Shown: positions 50,375 through 63,714, numbered from the stretch's first letter. The stretch: 64,000 nt of DNA from Baylisascaris procyonis (GCA_037389465.1 JAZARR010000082.1:3026501-3090500); one strand, 5' to 3'. The notes: generated by a model from the letters alone, not told the origin. A program made the numbers and translations.

Positions 50375-52998
50375 TCAGTGAAACGACGAGCCGGTTGGTG
50401 ATGATGACCAGTGAATTGTATTTCAGCATGGGACACAATCATTGGTTTAACTTGAAAGTCGCCAAATCGATTGCGTTTAGCAAATTTCACCATTAAAAAA
50501 TTGAGCTCTCCGAAAAAAGAAAAAGATAAAAATAAAATATAACTAATATTTTATACAAATAAACCCCTCCGCCCAACCCCCTCATTCTGTTTTAAATTCA
50601 GTTACCCAAATGAATAGGTAACACTAATTTCATGGAGTCGAATTGTGATGCATTTTCGACTATTTTTTCTATTACGGGGAAAATATATCGTTTTCGACTT
50701 ATTTGTAGATATATTTGAAAAAAATAATGCTGGTAACAATTAAAGCAGGAAGAAAATAGAAATATAGAAAGAGTGCATTAATTCTGCCGATAAAATCTGC
50801 AAATGAATGATAAATCTTCATATAGAATACTATTATGCATATGCAACGCGAAAATAGAAAAAGCATAATTCAGTCGACGCTTAAGTACAACAAACTCATC
50901 AACAATACTGAGGAATTTCCAAATCACTTGAAAAAAAAAATGAAATTTCTCAGCAACTGTATTGAGGAAATTTTTCGTTACGAACTAGAAAAGAACGTTA
51001 GCTATTGAATAAAAATGTAGAAAAACATATAATACTATAGAAAAAATATGCAAAAATGGAAAATAATTCTTGAAAATGCGATTTTATTTTTGGAATTTAC
51101 AACGGAAAAGAAAAACTAGGAAATGCAATCAACATATACCTACACAGTAATATTCTTAAAGATTTCACTTTAGTCAAAAATATTTTGTTATATTGAAAAA
51201 AAAAACTTTTCAATATTTTCAAAAAAATAGGGTTAGGAAATTTTTGATAAGTTTGGTGATCGGAAGAACGAGGAATATGCTTGAGCAGTTCTTTTGTTTG
51301 TCGACTCTATCATCATATCAACTTTTGAAAATCACTCCTGTTTTAAGCATAATATATTTTTGATGAAAAATATGAACTCTTTTTCCGCAAAGAGAGATGA
51401 ACCTGCGATATTCCGATTACCGGGTTATTGCTTTACCACTGCGCTATTGATGGTGCTTCCACCACCCATCGTTCATGATAGAAATCCGACTGATAGCTAT
51501 TGAAAAAAAAAATTTCGGCAATTTTTGAACTTTTTTTTACACTCAATTTTTCAAAGCAAACAGTACTACAATCTAATTAATCCAAAAATTTAAGGGATGA
51601 GTTAAAAAATTAAATAAGTAAATTAAAACTTACAAATGTTGCGTTAGATGATGTAAATGAGGTAAATCGACTGAGTGTAAAGCGTTCTCGAGCAGTGCGC
51701 CCCCGAACGCTTCAGAGATACCCGTATAGTAGAACGCAACACCAACCTTACGTTGACGAGCACTCGCTGAATAGAACGATTCATTGATGAAAAAATTGTT
51801 GAGATTTATTAGAAATGTTGAAACGCGATCTACGATCACGGGAAAAACGATAATACAATAGTAATTTTTAAATAAAAATATATGAATTATTCCATTAAAA
51901 ATTTTTTAAAATCTTTTCAGTAAAGAGAAATTCAAACAATATAATAAAATTTCATAGATTTTTTTTAAATAAAGAAAATAGTCGCCACAACGGAAAGTTA
52001 AAATAACGAGTAATAAAAAATAAATGTCTACTAAATTAGTGCTTAATGATATATGCAAATATCGAAACCTATGAATTTCCGCAGAGAAATCGTCTACAAC
52101 ATGTTATACATTTAGCGCACTGTACTGCTACAATTCATACATTTTTGCACATATGGACCGTCTGTGTTTTCCTTATATCTACGAGTGAATAATATGCAAA
52201 TTTAATTCAACATAGAAATTATCGCCGTTCTATTATTAGATTAGTGAAAAACTTTTTATATAGTAAGAGCATAAATTTATCTCAAATATAAAAAATTGTA
52301 TAATCAATAACTAAGGATATGTTAAACTAATGAATTTGAAATATATTTTCCAATATTTCAACCTAATCATACAAGAAAAAATAAAAAAAACAAGCTTTGC
52401 GTTAATAATAAACAAGCTAGAAACATAGATAAAAACTTAAACTTAAGCCTTTAGAGTAATCATATAGCAATGATAAGGGAATGATAATGGGGGTCTATGC
52501 AATCCCCTCATATCTTCGACTAGAATTTAGAGCAATAATTTCTGCTGTAAATTTTATGGATTGAAGGATGACAGAGAACATTTTGGTTAGGCTATTATTA
52601 AATCTTTTCGTTTTCGTAGAGTTATAAATACAAATTTTTTGAGCGTATCCGACATTTACCGTCAGCCGTTAACTCCCACCCAGAAGCATTTAAACCACCC
52701 ATTCCCCTCAACCTTCCCCTTCCCCTTCCAATTCTCAACTCTCTTCACCGAATTTTCCCGGTTACTTCTTTTTTTGCATTCAAGTATATTTTTGTCTAAG
52801 AAAAATAGAAGTCATAACATTGAGTGATTTCAAACAAACCGATACAATCATTGGCTTGTGGGAAGAGATGGTCAACGATTGAGAAAAACGATTTCTTTGG
52901 GCGATAGAAGAAAATAGATTCGATGTCTTTAGGATTAAAGAGAGTAAATACCAAACAAGAGATTAGACCAGGACTAACAATCCCCAGGCATATCCATT
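50375..52998 (-). CDS. Four phase-linked exons of an unassigned protein (partial)
   Basis: Exons (minus) are 52998-52846, 51766-51634, 50907-50831 and 50507-50375. Each has a good acceptor (TTGTTTTAG, CTATTCAG, ATTCCTCAG, TTCGGAG) and GT donor. The three junctions (T|CG, TT|T, A|AG) all keep the same frame, which is unlikely by chance. The peptide of about 165 residues begins SPGLISCLVFTLFNPKDIES, continues IFFYRPKKSFFSIVDHLFPQ, then ARQRKVGVAFYYTGISEAFG, LLENALHSVDLPHLHHLTQH, KLNFLMVKFAKRNRFGDFQV and HAEIQFTGHHHQPARRF. It lacks a start codon and probably continues past the last donor (GA|GTAAAA); otherwise it stops at 50371. The RKVGVAF ... FLM order faintly recalls folliculin-interacting (FNIP/DENN) proteins, and the first exon could be a longin-like strand set. 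I do not claim either. Confidence 0.5.
51391..51456 (-). repeat. tRNA-like fragment (SINE-like), copy 4
   Basis: On the minus strand TAGCGCAGTGG is a full A-box match, followed after tRNA-like spacing by GCAGGTTCATCTC, a degenerate B box. The anticodon-arm region AACCCGGTAATCGG is also tRNA-like. There is no acceptor-stem pairing. It lies in an intron of the unassigned four-exon gene, in the same orientation. Confidence 0.5.
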
Positions 52999-53080
52999 CT
53001 AAAACAAAATATTATTCAGGAATACATCAGCTTTCCTGAAGAAAAAACCCCTGGATAATCCGATCCTACAACAATATGAA

Positions 53081-53521
53081 TTAATCGTAAATTCTAAGTG
53101 ATAAATTAATCCAAGATGTCATAAGTTGGTGAAGCATAGATGAGCGTTTAAACGCCTCGCAATACGCACGCCTCAAATGCTCACTGTTATCTTCGACGAC
53201 CTTTTGAAGCGTTTTACGTTTAGTGTCCTTAATGATCAATATTTTCTGGCGTATATCTGCTAACAACCTTATTTCTGCCTCTTCTATAGCCTTTATATAA
53301 TTTATATGTATTGCTTAACAATCAATAACAGAAAATTAGTGTACATAGATCATTTTCGAGTTATTAGTTAACAATAAACCGGAAGAGGAATAAAGAAGTA
53401 GATCTCTCTTATTTTGATCGTCGACTTTTCCGGATCGATTTACGTTTCCAGGATTTTCTTTTAGCTTATTTAGCTCTTTAATCCGAATTTCCGGATCGAT
53501 TTTTAGGCGATCGATGCTAAG
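53081..53521 (-). CDS. Candidate C-terminal exons of a coiled-coil protein, unassigned
   Basis: Two exons (53521-53444 and 53290-53081) join in phase 0. They read DPEIRIKELNKLKENPGN, then AIEEAEIRLLADIRQKILII, KRKTLQKVVEDNSEHLRRAY and FKRSSMLHQLMTSWINLSLR before a TAA at 53081. The pattern is strongly helical and charged, like a coiled coil. The first acceptor (ATCGATAG) lacks a pyrimidine tract, and no upstream exon with a start was found. It lies about 80 bases upstream of, and in the same direction as, the first exon of the four-exon gene. Confidence 0.35.
53425..53510 (+). repeat. Repeated CCGGATCGATTT motif
   Basis: TTTTCCGGATCGATTT occurs at about 53427 and TTTCCGGATCGATTTT at about 53489, with ATCGATCGAT runs next to the second. 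They overlap the first coiled-coil candidate exon, so they may simply be coding (RSG / DPE). Confidence 0.4.
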
Positions 53522-54355
53522 CTATCGATCGATGAAATTTTTGGGCATCGCTATCTACTTATTACCATCGATGAGCTCGATTAGCTGGTAGAAAGTAAAT
53601 TTGATGATTGAATTTCATGTCTTGCCAACTATCGGCTAATAAAAAAATTTTTTAAAAATTCTATATTAATTTGTGCTCTAAATGCTCTGAATATACGTCT
53701 TATATACGAATAAAAAGCTATAGGAAAATGAAGCAAACTCAAATTAAGTCACTCTATCTATTGTGGTTCAGTGGAGTCATATATACTATCACAAAGATTC
53801 CACTGATCGCAGCAGGCAATTGAAACCTTAATAGTATGATAGTAAGGAACATTTTTTTTAGTGAGTATGATTTGCGGGGAGCAGAGAGTGGACAACGGCT
53901 CTCAGAAATTTATACTCTGAAAAATGAGAGAAATGAGTGACCATTGAAAATTCGATAAGACTTCAACAAAACACTAGAGAATAGTAACATGATGGGGCAG
54001 GGGACACTCGTTGTTCTGGAATAGTCAATTGCTTTTATTATAAGGCAGAATAAGAAGCAGTCAATAAACGCATCAAATTTTGGAAAAAATTCAGAGAAAT
54101 TATACCCCTAGGGGCTATACACAATAATACGGTATCGAATCGTTGTATTATTGATGCCTGATTGCAATTATTGTTTGCAATCGATCATTCCTATAACAGC
54201 ACTATGAACGCATTGTAACGATACAACTACCACCTAACCGCACGCCTCATACATCCAAACACTTCAAAATAGCGCTTTGAGTCGACGTGGAAAAAAATCG
54301 ATTGGTGCCCGCACGCTTGGAGAGTCATTGCCGTTGAACGCGACCAATACGCAAA

Positions 54356-54457
54356 CGCACACACACACACACACACATACACATACAGACACGTACATAC
54401 ACAGACAGACATATACAGACATACACATACACAGACATGTACATAAACATACATACT
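54356..54457 (+). repeat. (CA)n microsatellite grading into ACATACAGAC units
   Basis: A pure CA run of about 22 bases is followed by variant CATACA / CAGACA units. ORFs crossing it on both strands are artefacts of the repeat. Confidence 0.9.
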
Positions 54458-55738
54458 GCTAGAGTGCCGGTGGTAAAATTTTGTTTGCCTAATCCAAGCC
54501 ATCCATAAGTTCCGAAGCAATGTTATTATCAACCAAATACAAAAACACAGAACTTCCAATATCAAACATCCTCTTATTATGTTACTCTATTCAATGGAAT
54601 CGAAGTAACTTCTTTTCCATTTACTCTTAAATATAGTTTGAACTGAAAAGGAAATATTCTTCCGATGAGAATAACCATGAAATGTAATCAATACTTGATC
54701 GGTGATCATTATTTTTGATCAATCAATATCAGGCACTTCAAAAAAATTCATACTTCAATTATTGATTGATAAACGGTTGTTGCCGTTAAAATCACTGATC
54801 ATTTGATATTAATGAAATTAATTAATTCAACTCTTATTCCATTCACTAAATCGGCATCTATGCAGTGAACGAATTACGATCGTAATTCAATGGGTTAGTT
54901 AGATTGTTTTTAAGATAGGTATAAGTTAGCTCGAATGTAAAAAAAGGCAGGAAAGGTGATAGGATAGGGAAGGTATAAATTGAAGTAGTAGGTACTATTC
55001 AGATGATGATATAAATTCCATCTAGGTAAACAGCAGTCATGAAAACGCGGATAGTCTGTGCGCACATACTGAAAAAAACTGATCTCATGACGATGAAGCG
55101 ATTGCGGGTTCGTCGTCATGTCATGGCTTAAGTCAATTAGTCGGTGCCGTCTGTGTGCGCAGACGGTCCGCATTTTCTTTTCAACCAAAACGATGAAGGA
55201 TAGCAATATGGTATATTAGAGAAGTGCGATAAGCCGCAATATAAACTGTGTTAGATAGCCGTTCCAAAAAAAAAAAGAAACGTACTTTACATTCTAGAAA
55301 GCGCTGTAAGATCTCAATGCAAAAAAACAACAGCTGATAAGAAAGTATAGCGAATGCTCATTTATAGCCACCCACACAAATGAAGCAACAATCTTTGAAA
55401 CAACGCTGAAGGGCTGACGAGCTAAGAGAACACAGCCGGCTGTGCACACACAGCGCCAATACAAAATTCACTCGATGTGTTTGAATATTTCGAACGTTCT
55501 GTGCGAACAGCAACAATAAAAATAAATATAAGCAATTCGAGTTTAGTGAAATTTGCCGCCTGCAGCCGGTTGTTACCTATTGAATCAAAACATGCTTCAA
55601 ATTCTTTGAATACTTCTCATAAACGATGGAAGCGGATGGAATGAATTACACCTTAATTAGGTAGAGACTCAAAAAATATGGCTAATTGGTGTTGTCGACA
55701 TAAAAGATTTGAGGGTAGAAGATAGAATAAAGTGTCAA

Positions 55739-55793
55739 GGAATGGAACGTTGACCTTTCGTTTTCCCAGCAATACTTTTATCCGCTAAGCCAA
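55739..55793 (-). repeat. tRNA-like fragment (SINE-like), copy 5
   Basis: Minus strand TGGCTTAGCGG (A box) and CGTTCCATTCC (B box, about 9 of 11) are at tRNA-like spacing. The acceptor stem is not paired, so this is not an intact tRNA. Confidence 0.4.
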
Positions 55794-56221
55794 AATGTTA
55801 TACCGACAAAATCAAGGAAAAAACAAGCTCATACTCAATTTTATCTTTATCAAGTTATGAACCTCATTGCAGGTTTATGACTCTTTTCCTATTATGAAAT
55901 ATTCAACATGATAAGAGGCATAAAACACACCCTAAGTATAGATTTCATGTTAGTATAAAAAATTATGTAAGAAATTCGAATAAACTATCGGCACTCAACA
56001 ATATCCTTAAGAAAAAAATTCGATTTTTTTTATAAAATATGCATTTTGAAATTTCACTCGTTTCTTTTCTTTCTCGTTTCGAATAAACCAAACTTAAAAT
56101 TAAATATCCTTTTATTGTTCTTGCTCTTATGTGGAAATCACCGGAAAATAATTGAAACACTAGGAAATATCCTAACCTATTATATAGTTATGTCGATGCA
56201 GTTGATAAGCAATACGTTGGT

Positions 56222-56224
<3 letters not shown>

Positions 56225-56305
<81 letters not shown>
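56225..56305 (+). repeat. (AT)n microsatellite, about 80 bp
   Basis: Pure AT run. Confidence 0.95.
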
Positions 56306-56306
<1 letters not shown>

Positions 56307-57374
56307 GTTTATAATTACATTGGTATTTATATTTATATTTATATACTAATTCTTAGTGAAAATATTACCACTGAGGGTATAATTGAAGAGACTATAGATG
56401 TTTACGCAAGGAATCGGCAATGCATCGAAGATATATCCTGCCGATACGGCATTCGCTTTCGATGTGAAAAACATTCGCATAAATGATTTCGCTTACGCAT
56501 CATTTCATCTATTCTATAGTTTACGTAATGCGCATTTCCCCTCAGACTTTATCACCAAACATGCTAAAATAAAAAACACAAACAGATTTATCATTGATTT
56601 TAGATAAAAATTTCTCGTTGAAATAATCTGGAAAACACGCCTCGCCATATATAGAGAGATTAAAAAATATCCTCATAAAAAAGAGTACCACAATTCAGTA
56701 TTCCCCACAAATTAGTACCATGATTCATGAGAACTCTCAGCGGGTTTATTTTGCATATCAATAACGCAATTATATGCACTGTGCAATAATCCGGTCTCTC
56801 ATTTAGGATGGATGGCGTATAGCATTAAAATATAGGAAGATAGAGGATATTATGTTGTTATATGTCTTTATCACTCGTAGATTTATAATCGTTTGGTTTA
56901 TTTAACGGTTTACATCGATATCTAAAAATTTCACTATTGAAATTTAAAAAATCGGGGGAAATAAAGATGTATGATATGATAATATCATATTGAATAATGC
57001 TTAATAATATTCTTATTTTATTAGAGTAGATCATATTTGAGAATAGCAAATATATAGAGGAGAATTTGATCTTTAATTATCTGATTACGAAAATTTTCTT
57101 CTTTCTCTCTTCTCGAAAAATGATCTACCGATCAATCAATAATAACTGAACAGCTATTGTTTCATTTCTCAATGATCTGAAGTAAAAAAAAAAGGAATTC
57201 AATAACATCTTACACGAAAGTATTTTAAAAGGTTAACGCCTTAATAAAATGGATCAAAATTAACTACAATGATCACTTTTTAATGAAGATCAAAAGTGAG
57301 ATCATTTTTCAAGAAAAAATTTTAGTTAATTTTTCTAATGTGAAATTCGATTATATCAAATAAATGTTTAAAAT

Positions 57375-57492
<118 letters not shown>

Positions 57493-58896
57493 AAACCATT
57501 TCCATATTTAAATAACGATAATTTTTATCACTTAGTATTAGCAAGGAATATTAGTTTTACATAAATAAAAAATATTCCATTCATTGATAGCTTCATTAAG
57601 AAGAATTTCTCGACGATTTTTTTTAAGCGAAAATTAAAAAAATTATTGCAAAAATTAATTTCTGCAACACATCTTTAAAATTTTTACTTTTATTTTTTCA
57701 GTCAACATTTATCAGCTAATACTTTTCTTTTTTTTTCCCGATAATGTTCCAGTTTATCAATTTCAAAAATTTTCTTTCTTCTTCAACGATCAGTTAATCC
57801 AAAAAATGAGGAAAAATTTATGCAAATTTTCGTTTTTTTTTTTTGAAAAAACAGAAAAAAACTCAAATTCTAAGAAATTTTCCTCGATTCGAATATAAAT
57901 TTTTGTGAAATGTTCTTCATTTCCTAAATCAAATATTCAAATTCCATTGTTGAAAATGTGAAATTGGTAGAAGATTAGAAATTGGCCCCACTTAAATTAT
58001 GAGGAAATACAACAGCATCGGCGATCAAGCAAAGGTTAACTGAAGAGAAAAGGCGCATTATGGCTTGAAAATACTTTTCAGGTGAGTAGATAAACAGCTT
58101 CAACATGACAAACACCTTAACAAAACAATAACCTTTTCAAATATGTCAACCATTTATAATAAAACAAATCTATTCGACTCTAATGTAGTACAAAAAATAT
58201 AGCAATAAAACATAGAGCGTTGCAAATCTCCTTCCTTTTTTTTTACGAATTTTCTTTGGAAATTTGCAAGGTGAAATTTTTTCTTTTTATGATTATTGGT
58301 GATCATAAAATATGCTCATGAGCATCATAAAAATATCTTATAATATAGTAAGGCAATTGTTTTGCATTTAGAAGCATTCAATCGGCTTCTATTAAAGAGA
58401 GTTTTTATTGGCGAATGTCGTTTAAGATAAGCCGCATAGGCAGATAATAACCTTTCGCTTTTACGATCAGCTCTTTCTCGCTTAAAAGTAGCCTCATTCG
58501 CTTATCTGAGTAATCCCATTCCATCTCAGTAGCAACTACCCTCTGCCTCCCTCTTCAGCTCCCTCTCGAGCAACCCCTTCTCTCATTAGACCTCCCCCTC
58601 TCATTCCCTTCATGAATCGTCATCTTCCCTCTTATTCGTTGCCCTCTCCTCATTTATGCATCATGGAGCGACTCAGTATATCACTTTAAAAGCTAAATTT
58701 CGTGTAAACACTAAACCGATTCCCTTTGTTACATCTGTACGTGCAATGTGCATACATATTGTTTGAAAATGACTCTATCAGCTCAGTAAATGGTTTCTTC
58801 AAGTAAACTTTTGCCACTTTTTCATAATTCACTTCGATTCTTATGTGAATCAACGCGAAAATTTTTCAAAATTTTCAATAAATATGCATATGCAAA

Positions 58897-58899
58897 AAA

Positions 58900-58950
<51 letters not shown>

Positions 58951-59051
58951 AAATATAAATATAAATATAAACATAGATGTAAATATAAATATAAATATAT
59001 AAATATAAATATAAATATAAATATAAATATAAATATAAATATAAATATAAT

Positions 59052-59124
<73 letters not shown>
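58897..59124 (+). repeat. Compound (AAAT)n-(ATAAAT)n-(AT)n microsatellite
   Basis: About 55 bases of AAAT units, then about 100 bases of ATAAAT units, then about 67 bases of AT. The long minus-strand ORFs here encode only Tyr/Ile/Phe/Leu repeats and are artefacts. Confidence 0.95.
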
Positions 59125-59132
<8 letters not shown>

Positions 59133-60184
59133 GCAAAAATGCACAAAAGTTTTGAACTAATAAATCGGGCACTAATAGTCGACGGATACGATAAGGAGAC
59201 GCTTCACGATGCATAAAGGCAGTTGAAAGAAAATATGAAAAAAATAGCCAATAAATTAGCAGTAGAAAAGATAACATAAACGAGAAAAATCCATGATAAC
59301 TTTCAAGCTAAATGCTTAGAAATAATTGCCATCATTCGATTAGCGTTTTTTTTTTATTTGTCTCAAATGGAATTTTTTCTAATTATTTTGCATGAATTTC
59401 ATTTCAAATCAACAAAAAAAAAATCATTTCTACTAATATGTAAAAGCAGCTTTTTTTTTGAGAGATTTAATCAAGATAATAAAAAGGCACCGATGATAAT
59501 TAAAATTTTTAAACTTTCAGCTATAATCTTCTGTAAGAAGACTGTATTATATAGAAGATATAAACGATAATAGACAAAGCACAGGAAAGTAGTTAGGCGA
59601 TAAGCCCATATATACACTTTTCTTCCTTTTTCACTTCCTATTTCAATCACGCAGAACTCTTTAGCTAATATTTTTTTTTTTCAATGAAAATAACGAAGAG
59701 GAAAATATAGGCTAATGAAAAAATACCACTAATTTATATCAATAATAAAAATTTCGTAAAAATTTTATTTTAATAAAAATATACAAATATTTTCAAATAT
59801 ATTCGTCAACCTTAATGAAAAATTTCCACATTACTGTCGATTTCGATAAACCGACGAGACGACCCGATGAGAGCTCAACAGAATCAGCTGACTGACTATA
59901 AGTAGTAACGAAGAACGGAATGAAGGCAGTTGAATTTGCGATAGAAAGAATGATAAGGAGAGAGGCGGAGAACGGAAGAGAAAGAGAGAGAAAGAGAAGA
60001 AGAGAAAGAGAGAAAAAGAGATACAACGATATGTGTGTAGTGCAATGAGATTAATGTGATGTTAGAGTGGAAAAGAGCGATGTTGAGTGGGATGGCAATC
60101 GATTCGTTGCCATTCAACAATGTTGACGAATGTGGATCGATCGACAAAATTGTGACAAAATTCATTCGATATTTGGCCAAAATT

Positions 60185-60330
60185 ATGACATTGATGACAA
60201 AATAGATGGATTAAATAAACGAAGTTGAATGACGATAGATGGCCCGAATGACAAAATAGATGAAGTGAATAATGTGATAAATGGCGCAAATGACAGAATA
60301 GATGGAGCGAATACGGCGCAAATGACCAAG
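60185..60330 (+). repeat. Imperfect tandem repeat, AATGACAAAATAGATGG type
   Basis: Three to four diverged units of about 32-42 bases contain GATGACAAAATAGATGGA, GAATGACAAAATAGATGAAG and AAATGACAGAATAGATGGAG, each followed by a variable GAAT/AAAT segment. One frame reads as NDKIDE/NDRIDG repeats, but there is no gene context. Confidence 0.6.
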
Positions 60331-61179
60331 GAGATATGCTTGCTAAATTATTTTCCTCGACTGTTAAAGTTTTCTAGCAATTTATCGCCGGAAGACCGGT
60401 TTTTGGTTTTTTTTTTTTCGGAAAGTTGAAATAACTGAACGAATGTGATTTTCGATTCGTGAACAATTACAAAATGAACGAAGAAAACCAGAAAAAAAAT
60501 TGAAAAATTGCTGAGAAATGTATGCATTCTTATGTGCGTTTGAAAACTCAAAATCTGTAAAGCGCATCATGCAGAAAATATCTTATTCATGATGATTATA
60601 TATAAAATGCACGTGTGTGCTTTTTTTGCATCCATCCGGTGATAACAGTCCGAGGAACATTGAAGCATTGTAATCTGCATCAGACAATGGTCTTCTAGGT
60701 CATATTTCATATTGATTTAGTGATTTCGAAAAGAGCTGCAAATATTTAAATATGCCTAAAAACGTGCGCCTATTTTACAACCAGCCGAGTCGTATTTTAG
60801 AATTGGTTGAGTCACATCAAATAAAAATAAGTGGGAAGGTATGATAAAAGAGCTATTGGTTTGACAAACACTTTCCGTCCGATCAACGAGTTTTGTAAAT
60901 CGCCAATAATAATATTTTATGCGTAATTTCTGCGAAATTGCTAGCAAATAATGAAAAAAATATGCAGAATTTCAGACGAACGGATCGCTCGCAAAAAATA
61001 TTTTTTAAAGAATTCATCTTTTGGCCGACGAAAAAGCGGAGAACCCCATTTGGCGTAAAATGTGCGCACTGTTTTTAATACGATATAACTATTGTTGAAG
61101 TTGATAAGTCGGAAGGTTATTCTTTGATTTAAGCTGGAAGAAGAAAATTTTGCAGCACTAATTTCAATGGTTCCCGACA

Positions 61180-61240
61180 TAAAAATACTACGCAGACAGA
61201 TACATACACAAGCAGACACAATGATACGATGTTGTTATAA
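61180..61240 (+). repeat. Dispersed GACAGATACATAC-type repeat, copy 4 (short)
   Basis: GCAGACAGATACATACACAA then GCAGACACAATGATACGATG and TTATAATGCG resemble the core and tail of the copies at 7990 and 50190. Confidence 0.3.
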
Positions 61241-61646
61241 TGCGCTTTATGAATGCAACTTTGGAGAAGAGCATAAAAACGGATCAATTCAATGAAAAAA
61301 TACACCAGCGGTTGGTTGGAAAAAAATATGAGTGCATTATTACTTATACTTGATAGTATTGTTTACTGATGATTTTACAATGCTGAGCGGTTTGGTAAAC
61401 GGCGCTCAATGAAAAACGCATTGTCGTTTATTTAGGACTGAAGAAAAATTTGAGATTTGCTGACAGAAGAGAAGCTTCAATGATACAATTTCCGTATTGA
61501 CCATATTTAAAAGCTACATAGTGTTTATATACTTTTATATATGGCTTTCACATGACTTATAAAAGGTATTACTTAAATATATGAATATAAAAATAAATAC
61601 ACAAATGAACAAATAAATAAGTAAATATAAATAAATAAAATAAACA

Positions 61647-61690
61647 AATATATATATATATATATAATATATATAATATATATATATAAT
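61647..61690 (+). repeat. AT-rich simple repeat
   Basis: AT run interrupted by AATAT units. Confidence 0.85.
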
Positions 61691-62670
61691 TTAATTAATG
61701 TTTCAGAAATTCACCATCAAGATATAACCATTTCATTCTTATCAAAGTTTTTCATATAAAAGTGCTTATTCTTTACCCTCGTCCCACCTATACAACGTTA
61801 TAATTCCATGAAGTCTTGCCAAGTATAAAATGAACAAATAGCAATGCGCATGAATTTAAAAAATAAATAAATGAAAACATTTTTCCCATTTAGGAGAGTT
61901 TCCTAAATAATTTCACTTCTTAAAGACAACAATGCTGAAAATCTCCGATAATTACTACAAAAATATTAGCATTATTTCGAAATGCTTAAAAATACTCCTA
62001 AAATGTTCACATTAATTGAACTAATGGGATGGAAATTGTGTAAGCACAAAGACGGCGTTATTGCCAGCCGGCGCATCATACGCAAAGACTACAGCCAACC
62101 AACCAAGCAGCCATCCAGTCACAATGTTGTGGCTTCACTAACGGAGAGGAATTAAGAGCGTATTTGTATGACGTATTTCATCGATGTGTTTGCTGTGTAT
62201 ACATCTTTTTCAATATGTTTCGATGCAATGAATCTATAGCACATAGGAACAGCTGATCATTGTGTATTACGTGCACTTTAAGTGATTCTGTATGGAGGGA
62301 TGGGAGAGGATTGACTGATTTCAAAGCGATAAAAATATAATTCAAATGATCTGTGAGGGTGAAGATTGATTAATAAAGGTATATCAATGAAACGTTTAGT
62401 GGGGGTTTATAAATAAATACATATAAAGATTTATGAACGAACATCAATGCTCATCAATGATTACAAGAGGAGAAAATCAATATAACACGGAAGTACTATA
62501 TTGCACTATACTTCACCATCTCTGAAGTTTCTAAAGCTATGTTATACTATACTTTTGAGTGCAAAAATTTCATAAATTATGCAATAATATAGTTTGCTAC
62601 CCCCTCCCCCCTTCCAAAAAGAAAACCATAACCTTTAGTTTCCTTTACTGCGATAAAACAGGTATAAATT

Positions 62671-63699
62671 ATGGTATGCTGTGTCGAATTTTCACCTTCT
62701 AGAATTTTTCGTGCTGTTTGCAGTTTTCAATTCGCTGTTGTTTGCACTTTTTATCATCTTTTAGCAATAGAAAAACAGCTTTGCGACTATTCTGCGTCCT
62801 CCACTCATCTTTTCCACATCATTGCGGTTTATCTCTTCGAAAACAATGCAACATTACCAGTAGTTACTTCACGCATGAACGTTAAAGAGAATCTTCTTCA
62901 TCAGCTAACAATTTTTAGTAAAGTCCCATAGGAGCTACACTGAGCCATGCTGCCAACCTATCTGGCACAAACATAACTTTTGGACACAAACCTGTACCTG
63001 CTGTGTCGAACAAGCTCCGTTCTGGCTCAATAGTAAACCACGAACGCAGTTTATTAAAAATTGCTTATCCACTATAAATTTATATGAACACAGCACAGCA
63101 CAATAACATGAACAATCTAAAAAGGGCCTCTAAAACAATCAAGCCTTTCTCGAACATTCAGCTTTTGCGAGGCCCTAAGGAAATCAAAATTTTAGACCAC
63201 CTGATTGCATTGTTTATGAAGAATTTGTTTTTATTTTTGTTTGTTTTTTCGGAGGAAGGACTCAACGAAATTTGTCAAATGCAAAACATTTTCCCAATGA
63301 AGGACAAAGTGCTCCAAATGAAGCACACAATTGACCTAATAAAGCTAAAAAATAAAGCGATAACATTTTCGAAAATAGTCGAAACTGTGTGCCAAACGCC
63401 GCAATATCTCAGTGATGAAGCTTGATTGCTCAGCAGTGTTGTTGCTCGGACAACTTATGGACAATTCCGCCCTATGGCTACATTCTGAACTCAGCCGTGG
63501 AGGTAACTGTAGACTTCAGAATGCTTATTACAAAGCGATCAGCACCGGAAAGAAAAGGTTCAGGTTTAAACTTGCAGTTTCCGTTTCAATCAACCTAAGT
63601 TTAATCGATTACTTCCCACAGATAATCTACTTATATTTAAAGGTCAAATGTGTGGCTCATTTAGAGATTTGTATTATACGACATTCAAAATTCCATTAA
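62671..63699 (+). other. Three successive unassigned ORFs in a GC-richer block
   Basis: Plus-strand frames 62671-62931, 63084-63425 and 63412-63699 (86, 113 and 95 codons, the last two overlapping by 14 bases) lie in a stretch less AT-rich than its left flank. Each begins with ATG. The second contains ...LNEICQMQNIFPMKDKVLQM and a GGGCCT...AGGCCC hairpin. None shows a recognisable domain, signal or splice pattern. They may be a decayed element like the block at 1-4300, or chance ORFs. Confidence 0.25.
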
Positions 63700-63714
63700 A
63701 ACAGAGCGTTGCCA

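Noticed and set aside
54227..54565. 112-codon minus ORF with CVCVC tract
   Set aside because: Generated by the CA repeat; the part after the repeat has no splice context or recognisable domain.
56046..56486. 146-codon plus-strand ORF
   Set aside because: The central third is the translation of an AT microsatellite (Tyr-Ile repeats); open frame is a repeat artefact.
58822..59277. 151-codon minus-strand ORF
   Set aside because: Consists mostly of Tyr/Ile/Phe/Leu repeats from AAAT and AT microsatellites.
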